This document shows, piece by piece, positions 1 through 9,327 of a stretch of 64,000 nucleotides of DNA. Below the pieces are notes generated by a model. That model worked only from the letters and a program-made list of their open reading frames with translations, was not told the origin of the DNA and did no database searches. Where the stretch lies: positions 112,121,508 through 112,185,507 of the forward strand of contig CM023448.1 of assembly GCA_013339765.2 (NCBI GenBank), in the 5' to 3' direction. A program made the translations under genes and the position numbers. This DNA is from Haemaphysalis longicornis. Its lineage: Eukaryota > Arthropoda > Arachnida > Ixodida > Ixodidae. Every line of letters begins with the position of its first letter. Positions within the stretch are counted from its first letter, which is position 1.

Positions 1-626
1 TGTGCTCTCTGAATATCCTTAGGTTCAAGTGCTATCTTCAAGTTTTCATTGCAAATATCTCTGACAAGTTTTTCGCGATCGCTCCAGGATTCGGACTCGC
101 CTTCACTGATGCCATAGAAGACAAGGTTGCAGCTACGTGACCTATCCTCTGCGTCATTCAACCTTTCCTCGATGCTGGCGATACTATCTGATGTCTGGGT
201 GGATAAGCTGAGTAGAACGACTACATCGGACCGCATATCGGGTAGCAATTTGCACTGGTCTTCCGTCTTCGCGATGCGCGCAACCAAATCGGCAAGGGTC
301 TGTTCTGTGCTAGTCAGTCGTGTATAGGTAGCCTTTAATTCAGCCAGGATGGCGGCCTGGCAGGCTTCTAAGGTTGTTAGCAAAGCATGGATAGTCTGGT
401 CAGTTTGGGTAGTGGAGCTACATGTGGTTGGACCTGGGCTTTCCTCTATGTCGCCTGATAGCAACAACAGCTCGTGCACAATATTCACACATCTACACAA
501 CAACAACGCAAGGCAGCGGGGGCTCGGCAGCTGCACCAGGTAACGATTGCTAGTCTTCTTACTAAAAAGAGAATCGTAATGGCGTACCTGCGCGATAAAC
601 ACAAACGGTGTTACCCGCTGGACCAT
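1..626 (-). CDS. LINE ORF1 (gag-like), 5' part, with N-terminal 2A-like peptide; runs off the window
   Basis: An open frame starts at the ATG whose complement is at 624-626 and stays open for 208 codons to the left edge. The first ~50 residues include a hydrophobic/cysteine stretch (residues ~35-52). A 2A-like motif follows (residues 58-66), then a polar linker, then a heptad-like region, and the signature IEERLNDAEDRSRSCNLVFYG ends near residue 172. That charged coiled coil followed by 'NLVFYGI' is the pattern of ORF1 RNA-chaperone proteins of APE-type LINEs (coiled coil then RRM-like domain). The upstream leader is very short (~15 nt) before LINE-A sequence begins, so the 5' end of this element is probably near 640. 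Protein role (nucleic-acid binding in the LINE RNP) is known for the family; the exact clade (CR1/L2-like) is inference. Confidence 0.7.
   Translation of the reverse strand, partial: MVQRVTPFVFIAQVRHYDSLFSKKTSNRYLVQLPSPRCLALLLCRCVNIVHELLLLSGDIEESPGPTTCSSTTQTDQTIHALLTTLEACQAAILAELKATYTRLTSTEQTLADLVARIAKTEDQCKLLPDMRSDVVVLLSLSTQTSDSIASIEERLNDAEDRSRSCNLVFYGISEGESESWSDREKLVRDICNENLKIALEPKDIQRA
429..473 (-). other. 2A-like ribosome-skipping motif in LINE ORF1
   Basis: Residues 52-66 of the ORF1 above read ELLLLSGDIEESPGP. The 2A consensus is D-V/I-E-x-N-P-G-P, preceded by leucine-rich helix. Here every position fits except Asn, which is Ser. 2A-like sequences near the N-terminus of ORF1 are published for several non-LTR retrotransposons. 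Whether the Ser variant still skips is unknown; Asn replacement usually weakens the reaction. Confidence 0.65.
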
Positions 627-639
627 GGCGCAGCTGACG

Positions 640-1280
640 AGCCCACAAAGCGCCGGTTGCCGGGTGTGGTCCTTTATAGGACTAACAGGCCTCCAGTCTT
701 TACTAAAAATTGATGACATAAAATCAGACCCGACCTTCCTTGGCAGTCGTGGTACACTTCAGGGCTCGGTGCTGACTCCACTCCTTTTTGATATCGCTTT
801 CCTGGGCCTACCAAGACAGTTAGAGCACAATGCCCAATCTTGAGCGCGCCATGTACGTTGATATCATCGCCCCTCGGACTGACACCGATTACTTCGGAGG
901 GCAGCAGGACCCACTGTCGAAACAGTAAGTCGGTATGCCCAGGCCTGCAGCTCAATTGTGAACCCTATAAATCGGAACTGGTCATCTTCAGAAAAAAAAA
1001 AAAACTCCCGGAAATCATGTCGAGCCCATTGCATAACCACACTCTACACGACTTAGCCATTCGGTCAAGATATTAGGCCTCATCATTAAAGCCAATGCCA
1101 GAAACGACCTTGAAATATCCAAATTACGGAATGTGACTGGCCTCGTCGTGCACATGATCGGGTGTGACGATATCTGACATCTGGGTATAAAAAAAAGGAC
1201 GTGGTATGATTATTTGAAGCATTCGTCACATCCCGCATCACGTATATCACCCCATATATTGACCTAACCAGATTCTACAT
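640..1280 (+). pseudogene. LINE-A reverse transcriptase fragment
   Basis: The frame at 643-843 contains RGTLQGSVLTPLLFDIAF, the RT motif usually written GTPQGSVLSPLLFN. The following YADD region (843-960) is shifted to another frame and damaged. The post-palm segment is recognisable at ~910-1050 (CSSIVNP..KSELVIF). The thumb is at ~1210-1280 (AFVTSRITYITPYIDLTR, matching AFLISRVIYFAPYLTLS of copy 2). Enzyme: RNA-dependent DNA polymerase of target-primed reverse transcription; non-functional here. Confidence 0.75.
1274..1280. repeat. Target-site duplication of I-like LINE (5' copy; 3' copy 5594-5600)
   Basis: TCTACAT occurs immediately before the I-like LINE and again after its CT-rich tail. 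One copy is needed to restore LINE-A reading across the site. Part of the match could be shared with the CT tail, so the true length may be 5-7 bp. Confidence 0.6.
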
Positions 1281-1744
1281 AAAGTTCGACGCCGCCGACG
1301 ATCGCGACGGCGAAGATCGTCGAATGCTGTTGGTGTCAAAGACAGCCAGGACCACTCATGTGAGAATCCCACGGCTTCACAGGCACTGCCTCCACCACCG
1401 CCGGTAGACCCGCCTCCACGACCACCATCAGAACTACCAGCAGAATCAACAAACAGCGCGGCCACTGCTTCATCTGCAAAGATCAACGAAGCCAGGAAGT
1501 CATCGCCACCAGTGGAACCGTGGCCAAGGCTGCCGCCTCTCACTCCGGTGGAGCCCCGACGGGCAGATTCGAGGTCTAAACAGACTCCGACTGCTTTGTC
1601 GAAGGATGACGCAAAGATTGTCGCGGTTCTCAGGGCGTTGATCAACGCCATTCGTACGCTTCTGGATACCTTAAAAACGCCGACCGCTTTGAGCGCCCTG
1701 GAAGTTCTGGATGCCCTGGGTCCACTACTGGCAGGCCTCGCGTA
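1281..1744 (+). pseudogene. I-like LINE ORF1, C-terminal part
   Basis: One frame is open from the insertion point to the TAA at 1742-1744 (about 155 residues). It begins with an arginine run (RRRRRSRRRRSSNAV), then a proline/serine-rich middle, then a helical C-terminus (LRALINAIRTLLDTLKTP, LEVLDALGPLLAGLA) as in ORF1 ends of tick I-like LINEs. The stop is followed after 5 nt by the ORF2 ATG at 1750, suggesting coupled translation in the live ancestor. The zinc knuckles normally found in such gag proteins are not seen; the 5' part is missing. Confidence 0.55.
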
Positions 1745-1749
1745 ATATC

Positions 1750-2400
1750 ATGGCCCGTGCTACCGCATCATTCCGCCAGGAAGTCCGTGGAGCGTCCATT
1801 TTTCAGTGGAATGCCAGAGGTCTAAAACCACGAATTTCTGATATTCGCCAGTTTGTATTCAATAATCCGTTCCCGATTCTCGTGATCTGCGAACAGAACC
1901 TACCAACTGCAATAAGACTGTCCGGCTACGAAGGCATCGAGTCATCTACTGGTGGGACCAGTAGCAAAGTCATGGTGTTCATACGCCGGGAACTCACATA
2001 TACTGTTCATTCGATACGCCCGCACGACACCAACCAATACGTATGCTTAACTGTTAAAAAACGACAGCTCTCTTTCACGCTCCTAGGAGCCTACATATCC
2101 CCATCAGCTATCCTTGATCGACAGAGACTAAAGCATATCTTCGAAACAACACCAGGCCCTTGGATCCTCACCGGTGATTTTAATGCCACCACCCGCTTTG
2201 AGGGAAGCTCCAAGATGAACCTCAGGGGTCGAAGACTTGCATCATTCGCGTCAGAATATGGGCTCTGTGTACTGAATGATGGAAGTCCTACATTTCTCCG
2301 CGGGCCCGACCTATGCGAGCTGCCTGGATCTGACCTTGGCTTCAAGGCAATTCGCAGGACATCTCCAATGGTTTACGGACATTGAAACCCGCGGCAGTGA
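1750..2400 (+). pseudogene. I-like LINE ORF2: AP-endonuclease domain
   Basis: The frame from ATG 1750 reads FQWNARGL near its start, CEQNLPTAIRL at ~1890, and WILTGDFNATTRFEG at 2161-2205 (the GDFN catalytic signature). The C-terminal GSDHIP motif lies at ~2390-2410 in a shifted frame. These are the conserved blocks of the exonuclease-endonuclease-phosphatase fold used to nick target DNA. A +1 shift near 2310 separates the last block. Confidence 0.75.
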
Positions 2401-2659
2401 TCACATTCCAACATACATTCAAAATTAAGGGATTCCGGCACCCTATATCTCCCAACGTGTCCAAACATACTGACTGGACGAAATTTGAATCCCTTATGGA
2501 GGACGCCTGCTGTGAGGGCCTTTCCACAAGCTTTGAAGCTGATATCGGCAGTGCAACCCAGGCTTCCACGCGTACTATCACAATGCCGCCCAAAGTGACA
2601 GAGTTTGATACCGAACTTGAACGCCTCCGGGCAATTCGACGGCGAGCGGAGCGACGGTA

Positions 2660-3990
2660 GCGGCGTACAAAAGCTGTACACGACCTAAGGGTAGCCAGAA
2701 GCACACAGAAGAAGATACAGCGCCGCATCGCTCAGGTTCAGGCACAACGTGGAAATCATTTTGCGAGTCCCTCGACCCTCGGAAGCCTTTGTCTTCTATA
2801 TGGAGAGTATTGCGTGGCCTGGCGACACCTGTGCAGCAGCGCTACCCATTCAAGGCTTTGGCACTACATGAAAACTGTCCGGAGATAGAAGTCGCAGAAG
2901 ATTTCTGCGTGAAGATTGCCTCTAGAACTGATGGCTATCGATCTGCAAGGATCCGTGAAGTCCCCACGTCACGCGATCAACGCATGGACGTGCTCTTCTC
3001 CATGGAAGAGTTAGAAGCGGCTCTGGCATCCTGCCGGCGTAGCTCATCCCCAGGTCCCGATGAAATCTCCTACTCCACACATGCCACCTCGGTCCTCAAG
3101 CACGTTCAAACGCTTTTGGACATCTTTAACTAGGCGTGGATGGATGGCATCGTTCCACCGGAGTGGAAAGTAAGCCGTCTGGTCCCCTTACTCAAGCCTG
3201 GAAAATCTCCGCTCGACCTTCCATCATACCGTCCAATTGCCCTGGCCAGCTGCCTATACAAGCTTATGGAAAGAATGATACTCACGCGGCTGCAGTGGTT
3301 ACCTCGAAACATAACAATATATACCCTGAAGTTATGGCTGGTTTTCGGCGCGGGCGTTCCTCCATAGACTGCGTGGTGGACTTGGTAACGTTTGCACAGG
3401 AAGAAAAAAGTCGCAAACGCATTTCAGCAGCCCTCTTCCTTGACGTTAAGGGCGCCTATGACAACGTCGTTCATGAGGCTATTCTAAACGCCCTGGAGCA
3501 CTTCGGTACTTGGTGGGCGAGTTTACCGATGGATAGAAAGCTTCTTGTCCGGAAGATCTTTTTATGTCATGACGGAGGATGGCCCGGCATCACAAGCACT
3601 TTGTTCAACGTGGTGTTCCTCAAGGTGCGGGTGCTAAGTCCAACGCTTTTCAACCTAGCGATCGTCAGACTTGTGCACGCTCTCCCCCAAGAATGTCTGC
3701 GTCTCCATTTATGCCGACGACATTTGCCTCTGGGCTTCGGGGTGTCAACCGACCACAGCTACGGGCACGACTTCAAAAGGCGGCCAATGTAACGCGATCT
3801 TACCTGCGGCAACAAGGTCTGAGTATCTCGGGTGACAAGAGCGCGCTGGTTGCATTTACCCGCAAACCCATGTTTCGATATCCCATCAAGATCAATGGGA
3901 GGTTGGTTCCCTACTCCAGGCATCACAAATTTCTTGGCGTAATCACTTCGACAGGGACATTTCCTGGAGCGCAAATGTGTCTTTCCTAAG
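2660..3990 (+). pseudogene. I-like LINE ORF2: reverse transcriptase domain, frameshifted
   Basis: Recognisable blocks in order are SSPGPDEISY at 3043-3072, PPEWKVSRLVPLLKPGKSP at ~3150-3210, SYRPIALASCLYKLMERMIL at 3220-3285, FLDVKGAYDNVVHEAIL at ~3436-3486, RGVPQGA at ~3607, and the catalytic YADD at 3710-3721 (frame IYADDICLWASG). The blocks lie in at least three frames with a TAG at 3131, so the copy is inactive although the catalytic aspartates survive. Confidence 0.75.
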
Positions 3991-4059
3991 ACAGAAACTT
4001 ACCCACCATTGCCCAGATATTCAGATTTCTTGCTGGAAAGACGTGGGGAACATCGGTAA

Positions 4060-5157
4060 GAGGAATGCTGCAACTGTACTCCGCACTTTCTTTAGGCGCC
4101 TTGCGTTACAGCTTGCCAGCAATTTCCAACACTTGTACCACTAACCTGCGGGTAATACAGAGCGTCCAAGCGCAGGCTCTGCGCACGTGTCTTGGTTTGC
4201 CGCGTTGTGCATCAACAGTGGGCACCCATTTGCATCGCACAGGAACACCCAATAGCAACGTACGTGGCTACTGAAACACTACGCCTGTACATCAGGCTCC
4301 TCACGAGGCTGCCTTCTCACCATCTGGCGCAGCTTCCTCAAAGTAGACCACGATCTACTTTTTCAGCCATTATCACAACGCACAGGGCTGAAATCCCTTC
4401 AAGGTACGCCCCTGCGGCAACACCGACCTCCCCGTTGTGGTGCTGGCACAACCTAAGATTCGTCTCAGTGTTCCGGAATTCGAAAAAAAAAGCCGACTTG
4501 TCATCATTGGCCCTTCAACAGCTTACGCTGCTGTTACTGCACGAACGGTACAACGATCGGAAACATGTGTACACAGATGGCTCAGTAACGTCATCCAGTT
4601 CGGCAGGTGCAGTGTTTGTGCCAGCAGATTTTGCAACAACTCGATTCCGTATTGGCCATACCACGAGCTCGACAGCTACAGAACTTGCAGCCATTCGTGA
4701 GGCTCTTGATCATATCATCGGAGCTACTCCTCAAAATTGGGCGATCTTTTCGGATTCCAAGGCTGCCTTACAGAGCTTACGCGCAGCCCTGCGCTACGGC
4801 CCCCTACATCAACTGGTGACAGAGATAAGAGAAAAAGTCCATCAAGCCATCACAGCCGGCCATGACGTAATTTTCCAGTGGCTTCCAGGTCACTGCGGAG
4901 TCATCGGTAACGTGCTGGCGGATGAAGCTGCCCTTACAGGCCATGAGAGCGACCGCACCATTCTACTTCCGCTTTCAAGGACCGATGCCGCCAGGACGCT
5001 TCGCTCCCTTGCACGCAAGATTACCATGCAGCAATGGAACACACCGGACTTTTCTAATCCCCGTCTGTATATTCAAGATCCCTTCTTCAGCGCCGTATTC
5101 CGTATGGGCTGTCTCGACCCCAGTCAACTTTACTTTGTAGACTGTGGTTGGGAGTGA
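4060..5157 (+). pseudogene. I-like LINE ORF2: thumb and RNase H domain
   Basis: A 321-codon open frame (4192-5157) contains RNase H blocks: VYTDGSVT at 4568-4591 (first Asp), TATELAAIREAL at ~4672-4707 (Glu), FSDSKAALQSL at ~4747-4779 (second Asp), QWLPGHCGVIGNVLADEAA at ~4876-4932 (C-terminal His/Asp block). RNase H removes template RNA during retrotransposition. The YTDG, ELxAI, SDS and GNxxAD motifs are all intact, so this is the best-preserved part of the element. Confidence 0.85.
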
Positions 5158-5423
5158 CCTTCACGAAAGCCTACTCCTTCCTCATCGGGATGGCCAGCAG
5201 CGCCCACTGTGACGCCTGCGGGGCGGAAGAGACTGTAGAACATGTGCTGTGTCGCTGCCCCGAATATTCGTCGGAGAGGAGCGTGCTTGCCACCGCGCTG
5301 AGCCGACTGGACAATCGACCATTTACGGTGGAAACTATTCTAAGTCATCGGTCTTCACCATCGACCTCGCAGAAGGCGACGAAAGCCCTTTTACGTTTCC
5401 TGAGTGAAACGAACTTTGCTTGA
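5148..5423 (+). pseudogene. I-like LINE ORF2: C-terminal zinc-binding tail
   Basis: This frame overlaps the RNase H frame by 10 bp (one frameshift) and reads HCDACGAEETVEHVLCRCP, then ends TKALLRFLSETNFA before TGA at 5421-5423. The spacing C-x2-C-x7-H-x4-C is the zinc-knuckle-like tail shared by RNase H LINEs. The 3' UTR follows. Confidence 0.75.
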
Positions 5424-5600
5424 AAGACTATAGTGCCCGAACGGGACTAGAGTGCGCGCTTTCCCACTCCTGTCTCTTCCTCTTCTCCCCCCCTTTTTAT
5501 TCCCTGAGCCCCATTCCCCCAGTGCAGGGTAGCAAACCGGGCTCTACACCTGGTTGACCTCCCGGCCTTTCCTTTCTTTTTTCTTCTTCTCTCTCTACAT

Positions 5601-5941
5601 TGAGACTCTGAACCGCGGTTCGTTCGCAAAGCTCTCAAACAAGCCCTCGGACTCCCCATGAGTGCCTCGACAACCACGCTTCGCCACATGAGTCTTCACA
5701 ATAGAATCGAATAACTTATTTAAGGTCATCTCTCAAGTTAACGCCTCCGCCTCACACAAACTCAAGCCGGGTGATTTGTTCTCCGAAACATTAACTGAAC
5801 TAGTGCTGGGCGGACCCACTTCGCGTCGCTCTCAGACAACTGGCTTAAGCGTATTTCAGAGAGACCGCTCCCAGAGGAAATGAATCCGGACCTTCATCGC
5901 GAGAGAATTCGGACCGCACTAAGCCAAGCTTTAATTGATGC
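5601..5941 (+). pseudogene. LINE-A segment between RT thumb and RNase H
   Basis: It reads VRKALKQALGLPMSASTTTL, then HMSLHNRIE and, near the end, NWLKRISERPLPEEMNPDLH. The same blocks occur in LINE-A copy 3 (RKAVEQAIGLLMSAST at ~37410) and copy 2 (NWRQSIHIRPLPKNMHP at ~24380). One in-frame stop follows HNRIE. The block lies between the I-like LINE and the RTE insertion. Confidence 0.75.
5931..5941. repeat. Target-site duplication of RTE element (partner 8085-8095)
   Basis: AAGCCAAGCTT flanks the RTE body exactly on both sides. Removing the RTE and one copy rejoins LINE-A codons. Confidence 0.85.
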
Positions 5942-7823
5942 TTTTATTAAGGAGCTAACAGTAAGACGTAAACTAGAAGAATTCAGGATCGCGCTGCAGA
6001 ACCGATATTCAGCTATTACCGAGGAAGCAGTGTTTACGACACAGGAAGCCAGCGACAACCTTAGACGCATTATCACAGAGTGTGCAGCAGAAGTCGGGGG
6101 CACGATGGCTAGACAGAATACTGGTACAATTTCCCAGGAGACGAAAGATCTAATTAGGAAACGGCAAACCATGACAAATTCCACCGCAGCTGACAAAATA
6201 GAACTAGCGGAGCTTTCGAAGTTAATCAATAAGCGTAAGACAGCTGACAGACGGAAGTATAACATGGAGAGGATCGAATACGCTGTGAAGAACGGAGGTA
6301 GCCTAAGCAGTGAAGAGGCGTCTTGGCGTGGGGAAAAATCAGATGTATGCACTTAAAGACAAGCAAGGCAATGTCATCACAAATATGGATAAAATAGTCA
6401 CAGTAGCCGAAGAGTTCTATAGGGATCTGTACAGTAGCCGGGATATCCAGGATAATGCCGAACGAGAAAGTAGCTCAGAGGAGATAGACATACCCACCAG
6501 TAACGACAGAAGAAGTAAGCATGGCTTTGAAAGATGTGAAAGGGGGCAAAGCACCTGGTGAGGATCGAGATAACAGCAGACCCCTTGAAGGATGGCGGAA
6601 GAAATTGTACTTGAAAAAACTGGCAAAACCTGTATACGCAATGCCTAATGACCGCAAGTGTACCGGAATCTTGGAAGAACGCGAACATCATCCTAATACA
6701 TAAGAAAGGTGACATGAAGGACTTGAAAAATTACAGGCTGATAAGCTTACTGTCAGTCGTCTACAAGGTACTTACCAAGGTAATCGCTAAAAGAATTTCT
6801 GCAACCTTAGATTTCAGTCAACCTAAAGAACAAGCAGGGTCAAGGTAATCGCTAACAGAATTTCTGCAACCTTAGATTTCAGTCAACCTAAAGAACAAGC
6901 AGGGTTCCGTAAAGGCTATTCAACAAGGGACCATATCCACACGATCAATCAGGTTATAGAGAAGTGTGCGGAGTGCACTGAACCCCTATATATAGCCTTC
7001 ATAGATTATGATAAAGCATTTCACTCGGTCGAAACCTCAGCAGTCATTCAGGCAATACGGAACCAGGGTGTAGATGAGCATTATGTAAGAATACTAGAGG
7101 ATATCTACAATGGGTCCACAGCTACCATCATCCTCCATAAGGAGAGCAGTAAAATACCTATAAGGAAGGGCGTCAGACAAGGAGACACAATCTCCCCAAT
7201 GTTATTCACAGCATGTTTACAAGAGGTATTCAGAACATTGGATTGGGAACAGGTGGGAGTAAGGGTTAATGGAGAATACCTCAGTAACCTCAGATTTGCT
7301 GATGACTTTGCCGTGCTAAGTAACTCGGGGGACGAATTGCAAAGCATACTTTCCGCACTGGATGAACAGAGCAGAACCGTGGGCCTGAAAATTAATATGC
7401 AAAAAACCAAAGTAATCATCAATAACCTCGGGACAGCACAGCGGTTTGCGATAGGTGGCTAGGCCGTGGAAGTAGTAAGCGAATATATCTACTTAGGCCA
7501 AGTTCTGACCCCGGATCCCAACCATGAGGCTGAGATAATTCGAAGGATAAGAATGGGGTGGAGTGCATTCGGCAGGCCATTCTCAGATAATGAATGGCAG
7601 CTTACCATTGTCCCTGAAGAAGAAGAAAGTGTATGACAGCTGCATCTTACCGGTACTCACTACGGGGCAGAAGAAACTTGGAGGCTCACTAGAGGGGTTC
7701 AACTTAACTGAGGACGACTCAGCGCGCAATGGAACGGAAGATGATAGGTCTACATTAAGGACAAGAAGAGAGTGGAGTGGGTCAGGGAACAAACGCGTGT
7801 TAGGACATATTAGTATAAATTAA
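5942..7823 (+). pseudogene. RTE reverse transcriptase, broken
   Basis: The linker frame is open to 6356. RT blocks are PESWKNANIILIHKKGD at ~6663-6712, LKNYRLISLLSVVYKVLTK at 6723-6779, and EQAGFRKGYSTRDHIHTINQ after the duplication. FIDYDKAFHSV lies at ~7000, RKGVRQGDTISPMLFTACL at ~7163-7219, and LRFADDFAVLS at 7288-7320 (catalytic FADD). The core LKNYR, QGDTISP and FADD motifs are intact, but a 65-bp duplication and other indels shift the frame. Confidence 0.8.
6776..6905 (+). repeat. 65-bp tandem duplication inside the RTE RT
   Basis: The segment 6776-6840 (starting CAAGGTAATCGCTAA) is repeated immediately at 6841-6905 with a single visible mismatch (AAAAGAAT versus AACAGAAT). Because 65 is not a multiple of 3 the duplication frameshifts the RT. 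Confidence 0.95.
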
Positions 7824-8095
7824 GAAGAAGAAAATGGACGTGGGACAGGGCATGTAATGCGAAGGCAAGATAACCGTTGGTCATTGAGGGTAACAGAATG
7901 GATCCCTAGAGAAAGCAAGCGTTGCAGGGGGCGGCAGAAAGTTAGATGGGCAGATGAGATAAAGAAGTTTGCGGGGATAAATTGGTCGCAGTTAGCACAG
8001 GCCCGGGGGTAATTGGCGAATAATGGGAGAGGCCTTTGCCCTGCAGTGGGCGTAGATAGGATGATGATGATGATGAAGAAGAAGAAGCCAAGCTT

Positions 8096-8862
8096 GACAA
8101 CGTATGTACGGAAATCGTTCTGACGTATCTTACACCGATGCGGCTTGCTTCGCTGACAATGGAAGAATTGTTGCAATGGCTACCTTTCGAAGTAATTTGA
8201 TTGCATGTGCGTCCATCAAAACAACCTCACCTCGGGACGCTGAAGAACGCCCATAGCCCTCACCCAATCCTCATCAAAGTCATACTCACAGACGCCCAAG
8301 CAGCCTACCGAAGTTTTCTGTCGGGGAGGGTGGCCCCAACGACACTTCGGGTTCTTGAACGCTACCATCCTACTCAACCAGTTGTCTTGGTGTGGACACC
8401 TGCCCATTCCTGTGCAAGGGGCAACAACTTCGCCCACCAACAGGTTTCGCGAACTGACCCACCGAGCCTCCGAGGTCACTGCAGCTCCCACACCACTTCT
8501 GACCTTTCAAGACATCACCCAGTTTACAGCACCACAAGACAAAAGTTTCCCTGCCCTGACCCCACCCTCAGCAAAAAATCGGGAAATCACCCTCCGACAA
8601 TTACATGCAATGACACCCAGCTCGAATGCATTGGTTTTTCCCCACACAGTGCACTGCTGTATGCTTAATTTTATGCTCAACTAGGTACCCTTCAACATGT
8701 AATTCTGGAATGCGCTCACAACCAAGCCCTACCTCTCCAATCGTTCCTTTCCTGAGCTGTGGGAGACACTGTTAAGCAGCCGTTCGACTGGAGAACCAAA
8801 CCTGGTAACACGGGCAAAGTCGGCTAGGATTCCACTCCCCCTACCGCGCTCCTAAAAATGCT
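8096..8862 (+). pseudogene. LINE-A RNase H and C-terminal tail
   Basis: It starts with VSYTDAACFADNGRIV (RNase H first Asp at ~8132) and continues in shifted frames with the block VWTPAHSCARGNNFAHQQ at ~8390-8440, matching VWTPGHSSLTGNNFAHRQ of copy 2. The distal block LLTFQDIT is followed by a degraded tail (LQHVILECAHNQALPL at ~8692-8740). It ends where a CT microsatellite begins. Confidence 0.75.
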
Positions 8863-8966
<104 letters not shown>

Positions 8967-9008
8967 GGAATTGGCAAGATGACCTTTCGAAGCGACGTTT
9001 GGTACAGA

Positions 9009-9252
9009 AAAAAATGTCACCAACCCTGAGTAGTATGCGAAGCAGCCATGGGGTCGACTCACGTTCCCATTAGTTTTCAGTTCGTCGTTTCCGTTAAGTT
9101 GAGGTTCGTAGCTACCGTTATGTTTACCGTTTGGTTTCCATGGTAACTACCAAACTTTTTACTCACCGGAACTACGAAATGGGAACTTGCGTTGACCCCA
9201 TGGACGCTTCGCATACTACTCAGGCTTCCCCTACGGGAAGATGGTGAAATCT
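9009..9252. mobile_element. MITE-K copy 1 (terminal-inverted-repeat element)
   Basis: The core 9025-9224 has inverted ends: CCTGAGTAGTATGCGAAGC at 9025 and its complement ending at 9224, extending inward through CATGGGGTC to about 45 bp. The right end continues as CTTCCCCTACGGGAAGATGG to ~9252; the left arm has a short deletion there. The ends resemble MITE-K copy 2 at 31294-31492. There is no coding capacity. Confidence 0.75.
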
Positions 9253-9327
9253 TATTGCAGGGGGGGGGGGTTAGAGTGGAGAGGCATTAAAGAGAGAGAG
9301 ACGTTTGTACGTGGTATGAGTTTGTCT

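Larger units (their letters stand above)
1281..5593 (+). mobile_element. I-like LINE (ORF1 end, endonuclease, RT, RNase H, zinc tail) nested in LINE-A
   Basis: The element holds the 3' part of ORF1, then ORF2 with APE endonuclease, RT, RNase H and a C-terminal CCHC-like tail. A 3' UTR follows with the block AGTGCAGGGTAGCAAACC and a pyrimidine-rich end (5560-5593). RNase H plus APE endonuclease places it in the I group (I, R1, LOA and relatives); the exact clade is inference. It is 5'-truncated inside ORF1 and carries several frameshifts, but all catalytic regions remain visible. Confidence 0.75.
5942..8084 (+). mobile_element. RTE-clade LINE, 5'-truncated, nested in LINE-A
   Basis: The element starts in the endonuclease-RT linker (LIDAFIKELTVRRKLEEFR), continues through RT, and has the RTE-type C-terminus near 7830-8040 (TGHVMRRQDNRWSLRVTEW, then KKFAGINWSQLAQ, RGLCPAVGVDR). 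It ends in a GAT/GAA microsatellite tail (8061-8084), typical of RTE 3' ends. No RNase H is present. It is 5'-truncated and frameshifted. Confidence 0.85.
640..8862 (+). mobile_element. LINE-A copy 1, RNase H-bearing non-LTR retrotransposon, split by two nested LINEs
   Basis: Three blocks (640-1280, 5601-5941, 8096-8862) read collinearly as one element when compared with LINE-A copy 2 at 23025-25260. Joining 1280 to 5601 restores the reading YIDLTRFYIETLNR. Joining 5941 to 8096 restores ALSQA(stop)QRMYGNRSDVSYTDA. The inserted bodies are an I-like LINE and an RTE element. The copy is truncated upstream of the RT palm and has stops and small indels, so it is dead. Domain order is RT, thumb, RNase H and a Cys/His-poor tail. 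Confidence 0.75.

Noticed and set aside
1247..1651. Minus-strand Gly/Ser-rich open frame
   Set aside because: Shadow of the plus-strand I-like ORF1 (Arg- and Pro-rich codons read in reverse).
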